Shown: piece after piece, positions 56,699 through 64,000 of the stretch
How the letters are laid out: every line of letters starts with the position of its first letter
How positions within the stretch are numbered: the first letter of the stretch is position 1
Assembly: GCA_037893245.1 (NCBI GenBank)
Contig: JBAIAA010000251.1
Span: 1,116,001 to 1,180,000, forward strand
Reading direction: 5' to 3'
Length of the DNA: 64,000 bases
Source of the DNA: Crossaster papposus
Taxonomy: Eukaryota > Echinodermata > Asteroidea > Velatida > Solasteridae
Made by a program: the position numbers and the translations under genes
Notes under the pieces: model-generated
The model's input: only the letters and a program-made list of their open reading frames with translations
Databases searched by the model: none
What the model was told of the DNA's origin: nothing

Positions 56699-56932
56699 GT
56701 TTAATCATTGGTCGTCCAAGTGTTAAAATATCCTGACTAACTGCGTCTGCGATGAGAACAAGTATTTTATACCGAAGTTTGAAACACGGGGATAGGCCCC
56801 CTATATAGTATATATAATCTGTATGTATGCCGTAAACATGAGGCCAGCCTACTGTCTACAATTCCTCTATGATACAACTCACAAGTACAGTATCACACCA
56901 TATCGTATTACGTGTAGGTACATGTATAACAC

Positions 56933-56966
56933 CATAGACATGGAGTTTTTTTTCTACATGTCTATG
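56933..56966. mobile_element. Tiny palindrome, 34 bp, different core
   Basis: Arms CATAGACATG and CATGTCTATG around a T-rich loop; flanks ATAACAC (56926-56932) and GTAACAC (56967-56973), six of seven matching. Shares CAT...ATG ends with the others but not the core. Confidence 0.55.
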
Positions 56967-57828
56967 GTAACACGAAGTATGTATGGACATGTACATGTAC
57001 AATGTACAGTTGTACGTGCATAGCGATATTATGTGCGTATTTGACCTCCATCGTGTTTCATCGCACCGTAACGTTATGCACATCTCGGTAATCGTGGTCA
57101 CTGCGAGGGCGACGACCACTGGTTTCTTATTGGCTATATCTGTCAGCGCACAAACTATGGGCGCTGCTTCTTTATTGGCCCATTCTGATTTGTACACGAA
57201 CCATCAGTACCGATGGTTTGTGTACAATTAATTAAATGTCACTTCTATCGAGAGTGTCCGAGACAATGACTGCTAGATGGACCTTGCTGTAGGCCCAACT
57301 CGGATTCGCAGTTTGCTTACTATTGACGAATATGTTTCAATCAGCAGGTAGACCCAGCCTTGTATTTTACACCCCAAGCGACGAGGTGTGGTGGTCGACT
57401 TCAGATTACTCTTTAGTCGATGGGACCCTTCCACATAAATTGAAAGGGCCCCGTGATTCAGGTACACCCCCCTGCTACACCTGGCTGGGGCAGTAGAGGG
57501 AGCTTAACTAATGTAGGTAATGTTAACGATCTGTTAAATGACTGATCGTTGAAAATTACTTACATTGTTGTTTTTTCTTATTATTATGTACGGTTATGAT
57601 ATTGGATTTTCCTATAATCACGGCTTTAGCAACTGCTGCGTTTTTTGAGAGACACCTTGTAGTTAGAAAAGTTATCAGTAAAGATACCAAACATTTTTGT
57701 TTTTTTAAGAGCCAAAGATTGCAAACTGCATGAAGTCCTGGCTTCAAGACGTCCTAATGGCGGTATGCAGCGCTCCGTATGCCGCCGATGCAGGCGCCCT
57801 CTAACGCCTAACGTGACTACGCCCTTAG

Positions 57829-58043
57829 CTTCGAATAGAACGTCTTGGCTAACTAACTTAATCGCTCGAAAAAATCGCATGTGTGTGTGACGTTGTGTGT
57901 ACAATCGCGTGACGTAACATGGTCAAGTTTCTGTTACGTCACGTAATTATGCACGCAACGTCACACGCACATGCAAATGCGACACAATTATGCTTAATAA
58001 TTTTCCGAGCGATTGTTGGTTAGCCAAGACGTCCTATTCGAAG
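57829..58043. mobile_element. 215-bp MITE with TTCGAATAG tips
   Basis: Inverted arms CTTCGAATAGAACGTCTTGG and its inverse at the right end, enclosing ACGTCACACGCACATGCAAAT and related words (shortened). A diverged copy lies at about 61971-62202. Confidence 0.8.
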
Positions 58044-58479
58044 GTCATGGCGTGGTCTACATTTAGATGATGCCCTTGTAGGCAGCCTACGATACCGCGA
58101 TTATAATGCAAAGAATGTGTAATTTTCTTATTTTTTATTTTAATTTTTGTACATATAATTGTATTTTATATCTTTATATAACATTGTACTATGGATAAGC
58201 ATTCAGCCATTGAGCTGATTTTTTAATTTTTTTTGTGATTGTAAATTAATGTATACACAAGAAATTTAGACAATTAAAGAACCTTTAATGAAACTGAATT
58301 ATTGTGTGTATCTTTTTATTATTAGGTGTGGTTGAGGTCTGCAGTTAAAACTCCGTTTTTACAAACCTAATACTACTGGTTGGCACAAGTCCGGTATATT
58401 GGAAATAGAGGTAACATTGTAAGGGTGTAGTGTTGCATTTTTGTTTTTAATTGGCTAATATTTGACTTTTTGGAAAACA

Positions 58480-59186
58480 TTTAAATTGTAAGGGGGCTAG
58501 CCTTGTATTTTTATTAAAAATAACAAAATAATTACTTTTGGGAAAACATTTAAATTGCAAGGGGTTAGTTAATAGCCTTGGATTGTTATTAAAATTACAC
58601 AAATAAACCACAAGAGAAACTGACTATGTGAATATGCACATTTACAAATAATGCAAACTCAGTTTTACTTGTGGTTTATTTGAGTATTATAAAATAAAAC
58701 GTCGTATCTTTATTGAGTGATCCCCACAATGTCGCTTCCAAGGTTGTATCGTAAAATTGGGTGTGATCCCTGGCTAAACGGCATTCTGGTGTTTATGACT
58801 TCTGACTAATATGCCCCACTGATCTCTATAACTGGATAGGTCGAGCGGCTCTGCACGTGAAGCCATCAGCGGCCATATTGGGATATTCAAAACATTGCAG
58901 GCGTACACACGTTTGTATAGCGCACGACCGAGAAAACTCATTTAATATCACAGGAAACGAAGTTAACGTCGCCAAAACGATCCAGTTTGATCAGGAAAAT
59001 CAAGTTAAACATAATAACACCCAAGAATTACCTGTATACGCCAAGTTTCAATGTTAAATAGGCCTATTTTTTGGAAAAGATATGAGACATTCGTGTGAGA
59101 CGATGCAATGCAGTGCAAAGTCTATGGGATATGTCGGACAAGTATTTTCAAGAATTTCCAACTTCTAAATTATTTTTTGTTGTTGT

Positions 59187-59217
<31 letters not shown>

Positions 59218-61960
59218 GGAGGTGGGGGGGAAGAAATCCACATCATAACCTTATGCACAAACCGGAACAAGGAAAAGGCAAAACGAGTTTTTTTGGATTA
59301 AGGAAATTCTTGAAATTGTTGGTTTAATTTTATATCCAGACACAAGTGCATTTTATAATAAAATAAAAAAATGTTGAAAAAATTGAACAAATGTCAGTGT
59401 GTTTCAGGAAAATTTAATTGGCACATCACGGTTTGTTCGTGGGGTTTTAAGGCAGTGTCCAGATTTGGAATCAACCTAATGTTTAGTAAATTTTTTAGAA
59501 AGGGTCCCAAAAATTCTTGCTGGACAAGTGGACAGAAAAAATTAATTATGTGGTTTTGAGCTTAAACCATAGAGCTGTATAATAAAGATACACCTCTATG
59601 GCTTAAACTATGAACTTGAGAAACTTGAAATAAATCACAATTAAAAATATCAATCACATGTATAAATAATGACATAAGTCACACAGTGGATTCAATTTTG
59701 CTTTATGCTTTTATTTTACATTGATACACTACATATAACATGTAATAACTACTGCCATAGTAACAATATGCTTATTATGTATTGTTTACTGATGTTATAA
59801 AACCAAATAAAAAAAAATTAACCCTGGACTGTTTATGAATTTAAAACCAAAACAAAACTTGCGATGTCATTTTAGAATAATAATTGTTGATACTATGCAA
59901 AGATACATTTGGCAGCATTCTTCACAGGCCAAATTTTAATAGGACACCCTTGTACGGCTTTAACTTTGAATTGTGAGTGTTTCTAGATATTTGTGCGATA
60001 TGAACACAATATTAAAGATTTGTACACCACAATTGTTGTTTTGTAAGAAAGCAAAATAAAACCATGATTGAAAAGCAAAATTTGACAGGGCGGCATAACA
60101 TTTTAACAGGGCAGCATACAGATATGACAGAACAGCGTAACATGTACACAGGGCGGCCGCTACCCAGTGATTGTGGAGAACACTGACTGGGTAAATCCAT
60201 GTCATTTTAACATCTGTATAATTTGCTTTGAATATTAACAATACAATTTTAACCAGATTTGTCAGTTTTCATAAAACACATGTTCAATATATTTCCATGT
60301 TACAAATTTAGGGTTGTGACTGTTGTGACTGTTTTATTATCTGTACTTATATTGTTAAAAAATGAAATGCCAAGATGCGCAGAGTTCTGCAATATATTTG
60401 CAGCACATCTAAGAAATGTGGAACACCGAGATAGCTTATCTTGGAAAACGTAGTTGGTCAATTAAGCTACCGTATTTACTGATGGTTAAACAAAATAAGT
60501 TTTGACATTCGCTGTCATCTGTTGTCCCTCTGTCATAATGGGAGCAGTTCGTCCTATGACTTGTCCAGCCGTAATAAGCTGTACAGCCTGACATCTTAGT
60601 AGCAAGAAGTGGACTTGGGTAAACCAATTAGCTGTAGTGTACAAAGAAAAAAAATATACAGGTATAAATTAAATGCCAAGGAAAGAATGTTGTAACATGA
60701 CGCTATTTTAAAAACACAAAATTCTCAATTTATTTGGCATACCCATTTCTTCAGAGAGTGAAATTTAATTTGAGCACTGCAAGGAATGTCATCAGGAGTT
60801 CAGGACTACGTTTTTAAGAGAGATTTGTGGGCGAAAATGAAATTGTTCTGAAGTATTGGAAATACGTGTCTACATCCTAAGTTCCACCATGATAGCCTTG
60901 GCCTACACCATGCATTTAATAATACTATTATTATTATTAATAGGTGGCTCTACACTTCCAGAATTGTGAGAGAAAAAACTGTGATCATTGCGATATTGGG
61001 ATAATTCTACAGAACATTAAATTTATGCACGTCAAATAGTTCATGACACAATATGTTGTGTACGAATGTGTACACAAATTACCACCATGAACTGTTTGAC
61101 GTGCAAGTCAACGGGACATTCTTCATAGAATGGGTACAAAATTGGTCTGAAAATACCTGTATTGTGGAATTCAATCATATTGTAAGGGTATCCTAGACCA
61201 ACTGATTCTATAAATCTACTGTTCTTTCGAAATATCCCAGTTTTTCTTTCAGATAAAATGATGGATAGGACCACAATATGAAAAAAATCCCGCTGGAATT
61301 CATGTGGAAACCAAAATATCGTTTTCGCCCAACAATGTTCTCCTAAATCTCTCTTAAAACCGTAGTCCTGACATTTTTTACAAAGATAGATACTGATCGC
61401 ACAGTCTGCAAGTTTATTTAATAAATTTACTTATTTACAAAGGATTTTAATGCATTTTTACCCACCATCGCTGCTGCCACTGTCTCACTCTCGACGTGTC
61501 TACGCGTCTTTTGCATGCACGAAGGCAATGTTTTGAATATCCCATCATGGCCGCCGGTGACTTCACGGCTCGCTATCCCATCAATGTACGCTCGACCTAT
61601 CCAGTTATAGAGATCAGTGATATGCCCTCGAACAAAGATACTGACCATTTGGAAGACCACCAACATAGGGCAAGATAGCTCAGTTGGTAGATCGCCCGAC
61701 CAGAATTCTAGAGATCGCAGGTTCAACGCCTTGCCAATTTCTTTGTTCACTTTTAATTTTATTAAAATTGACCACAAATGTACTTGTCTTTAAGAAAAAA
61801 AATGTAAGGGGTTATAGCCTTGCATTTTTAAAAAATTGGCCTATTTGTTTTATTTTTTAGATAAATTAAACATTGAAAGAGGTTAGCCTTGAATTTTTAT
61901 TAAAATTTTTATAAATTAAATTATGGAACATTTTTCAATTGTAATTGGTTAGCCTTGACC
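58480..61960. repeat. Large inverted and direct repeat complex
   Basis: The segment at about 58810-58920 is inverted at 61500-61630 (CTGATCTCTATAACTGGATA shared). The block at about 60780-60830 is inverted at 61335-61375. A short hairpin (GCACGTCAAATAGTTCATG, 61027) lies between. TAGCCTTG-rich blocks at 58480 and 61810 are in direct orientation. No protein is recognised; likely composite MITE debris. Confidence 0.5.
61672..61738 (+). mobile_element. tRNA-like SINE head
   Basis: AAGATAGCTCAGTTGGTAG resembles box A and GATCGCAGGTTCAACGCC resembles box B of a tRNA, but the acceptor stem does not pair well. The following sequence matches dispersed repeats, so it is a tRNA-derived repeat rather than a functional tRNA. 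Confidence 0.55.
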
Positions 61961-62241
61961 TTTGCCATGACCTTCGAATATGTCGTCTTGGCTAACTCGC
62001 ATAATCGCTGGGGAATTAAATTACGAGCGGAATTGTGACATTTACATGCGTGTGTGATGTTGCGTGCATAATCGAATGATGCTACATGCATAATCGCTAA
62101 CTCATTGGTCAAGTTTCTGTTACATCACATAATTATGCAACGTCACACGCGCATGCAAATCGACACGATTGTGCTTAGAATTTTCCGAGAGATTATAAGG
62201 CCGGTGTGAGTAAGGGTGGTCATAGCGTGGTCTATGGCGTA

Positions 62242-63368
62242 TGTTGAAGGGAAGGAACGGCAGCGACGCAGGGGTTCAAATACTGAGATAATTTATTCAA
62301 TTCTGCAAAGAATCACATGAGAAACTAAATCAACAGTGAATCATGTAAATATTAAATTTAACAGTAAATCACCAGTTACATGCAAACACCCAACTTACAT
62401 AGCAGTTATAGTAAAATTCCTTGAGAGCCTGAATTGAACAGTTAGATGTTACCGCAAGACTTACATTCGTGCCTAGTCAATAATTCCACAGTACATGAAA
62501 AGGCATAACTCAAAAAATAAGAGAACTGACTATCATACACATGGCATAAGACCATACACACTTTGAGTAATCTGAACTAGATAAAACATCTGGTATAGAA
62601 TACAACTTACAACTTTTCACCCCAACAATCCATCAATTCCAGTACAGTACATCATTACAGGAAGCAGTCACTTCAGAAAGACTCAGTAATGTGGATTTCA
62701 GGCTAGCAGTTAGTCAAATCCAACATTCACTATGATTCAGCAAAGGAAAACAGAAACAAAACAACTCTTAAGTTTCTAAATACATGTACTTGTATAAAGC
62801 CAGGATGCCCATAGCAAGTAGACCTTTTACATTTATAACATAGCAAATATCAATCCGCATAAAGATGACAAAAAAACATGTCTGCCTAGCACATGAGGTA
62901 CACATGGGCGGATGAAAAATAGTCCCAAACTAACATAAAAATCATCCAGTAAATTCTAAAACGGAAATAACTAGCTAGTTACAAGAAAACCAAATCAGTG
63001 TGTCAACATTCAAAAGCTCAGAATCTTAAGAAATATGCTAAATAACGATACTTAAAATCTCGTAAAAATGAGTTAACCGTCGCGAATGCCGCCACTTTAA
63101 TGCGACGGAAAACCAAAAAAGGTGTCTGAAAAAACACATAATATTCGTTCTACAGAGACATAAATAGAACACTTGACTAAGTTAACAAATACTCAAATAC
63201 CTACTCACCATCTCAGTCAGATACTTTGAACAGTAATACGAAATTAGACAGTTAAAAACGGGCAAAACGCAGCAGCACAGAAATAACGTGCGTTTTGGAA
63301 TTCAGCTATGTTCCAAATTGAAGGGCGCCCTCAACCGGCTACAAAGGAATAATGTTCTCAGCGGAACA
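62242..63368 (-). repeat. 3' LTR of BEL/Pao element
   Basis: On the minus strand the LTR begins TGTTCCGCTGAGAAC right after a purine-rich tract (ATGGTGGGGAGTG, 63382-63370) and ends CCCTTCAACA. The 1127-bp block has TGTT...AACA ends and an AATAAA signal at about 62297-62292 on that strand. The partner LTR lies outside the window. Confidence 0.6.
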
Positions 63369-63408
63369 CACTCCCCACCATACGAGAAATTTGCATCAAT
63401 CGACAGAA

Positions 63409-64000
63409 CTACCGAGTTAAGACCTGCTCATTAAAACCTTCAGCAGGGTGCACGACAACTATCTTTGTCACGGGTCTCTGATATTCGCCTTTCGCAGTCT
63501 TCACCTTAACAGATCTCACTCTACCATCTACTCCTGGAAACACTTCAACAACTCGTCCCAACTTCCACTGGCCACGCACCATGTTTGGCTCCGACATCAA
63601 AATTATGTCATTCACTGAGACATTTCTCCTGTCAACATTCCATTTTCTTCTGGGGACAAGAAGAGGAAATACATCCCTGATCCAAGTCTTCCAAAAAGCG
63701 TCAACAACTCTCTGGACAAAGGCAAACCTATCTCTGGGGTTCTTCGTCTGCCGAAAGGGACCCTGGGGTACTCTGGCTGAGGCTCGACCCAACAATATGT
63801 CATTAGGACAAAGGTACGAACCATCATCAGGGTCATTAGGCTTTCTGCCAATGGGCCGTTCATTTACCAGGTTAGCAACTTCTTGCAAGCAGGTATGTAA
63901 CTCAAATGGTGTCATCCTCTGATTTTCAACTGCCTTCTTTAGAGCATGCTTGCAACTCTTCACGAGTGCTTCTACACATCCGTTGTGATGGGGAGCCAGA
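63409..64000 (-). CDS. BEL/Pao polyprotein, integrase C-terminal part (partial)
   Basis: The open frame enters at the window edge and ends at TAG/63409. It contains APHHNGCVEALVKSCK, where the Glu is the likely last DDE catalytic residue, then NERPIG and a basic C-terminal domain (FWKTWIRDVFPLLVPRRKW, GQWKLGRVVEVFPG, RPVTKIVVV) typical of the DUF5641-like tail of BEL/Pao integrases. The N-terminal gag, protease, RT and most of integrase lie beyond the window. No stop or frameshift is seen here, so the copy may be young. Stop lies about 40 bp before the LTR. Confidence 0.85.
   Translation of the reverse strand, partial: LAPHHNGCVEALVKSCKHALKKAVENQRMTPFELHTCLQEVANLVNERPIGRKPNDPDDGSYLCPNDILLGRASARVPQGPFRQTKNPRDRFAFVQRVVDAFWKTWIRDVFPLLVPRRKWNVDRRNVSVNDIILMSEPNMVRGQWKLGRVVEVFPGVDGRVRSVKVKTAKGEYQRPVTKIVVVHPAEGFNEQVLTR

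Larger units (their letters stand above)
53113..57262. mobile_element. 4.15-kb segment bounded by 138-bp inverted repeats
   Basis: Left arm 53113-53250 starts CTCGGACACTCTCGATAGAA; right arm 57125-57262 is its inverse at about 95 percent identity and equal length. Each arm contains two CCAATAA boxes. On the left side a GTATATAAAC TATA box (about 53313) follows, so the arm looks like a promoter. No unambiguous target duplication was found. Interior ORFs (53511-53720, 54104-54349, 55208-55429, 55574-55756) are unrecognised. It may be an unclassified DNA transposon or an inverted duplication. Confidence 0.6.

Noticed and set aside
61672-61738. Functional tRNA gene
   Set aside because: Box A and box B are present but the acceptor and anticodon stems do not pair convincingly; a SINE head fits better.

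Overview
The window looks like repeat-rich nuclear DNA of a marine invertebrate, probably a non-vertebrate deuterostome (echinoderm, hemichordate or amphioxus type). The evidence is one host gene split by phase-compatible GT-AG introns, a NACHT-LRR (NOD-like receptor) pseudogene of the kind that is expanded in such animals, tRNA-derived SINEs, and DIRS/Ngaro-like, Gypsy, BEL/Pao, LINE, hAT, mariner and MITE-type elements. No bacterial-type operons are visible. The taxonomic call is inference.

Layout. 1-5 kb: AT-rich DNA with a small TIR element, a decayed LINE reverse transcriptase and a mariner transposase fragment. 5-9 kb: a DIRS/Ngaro-like retroelement (gag-like ORF, RT, RNase H, 140-bp terminal tandem repeats). 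Its RT is stopped by a 32-bp perfect palindrome flanked by a 7-bp duplication. 10.3-15.2 kb: a Gypsy element on the minus strand with a 466-bp LTR. Its gag is split by a hAT-type element (8-bp duplication) and by a 1.9-kb TA-flanked foldback that itself carries a SINE. 16.8-29.2 kb: the one convincing intact host gene, six exons on the plus strand encoding a predicted 349-residue secreted protein with a Ser-Pro-Ala-Thr repeat linker. Its introns are full of MITEs, SINEs and local duplications.

31.0-43.95 kb: a Harbinger-like MITE and a tandem duplication of about 2.9 kb. One copy then received a 2.2-kb TIR element carrying nuclear-receptor-like repeat motifs, and the other received a 4.6-kb LINE. 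Each copy documents the empty site of the other's insertion. 44.8-49.95 kb: the NOD-like receptor pseudogene on the minus strand, with three in-frame TAA codons, no detected frameshift, and a 2.8-kb hAT-type insertion. 50-53 kb: Harbinger-like and TTAA-type MITE pieces. 53.1-57.3 kb: a 4.15-kb segment bounded by 138-bp inverted repeats of about 95 percent identity. It holds a 78-bp satellite, unrecognised ORFs and four more tiny palindromes. 57.8-62.2 kb: MITE-like inverted repeats. 62.24-64 kb: a BEL/Pao element on the minus strand (LTR plus integrase C-terminus), cut by the window edge.

The most unusual signal is a set of five 27-42-bp palindromes that begin CA(T) and end ATG. Each is flanked by an exact or near 7-bp direct repeat of the form GTWAYAY or similar. 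One sits in a reading frame where removing palindrome plus one repeat copy (39 bp) removes the stop codon and keeps the frame. They look like a very small mobile or templated insertion class.
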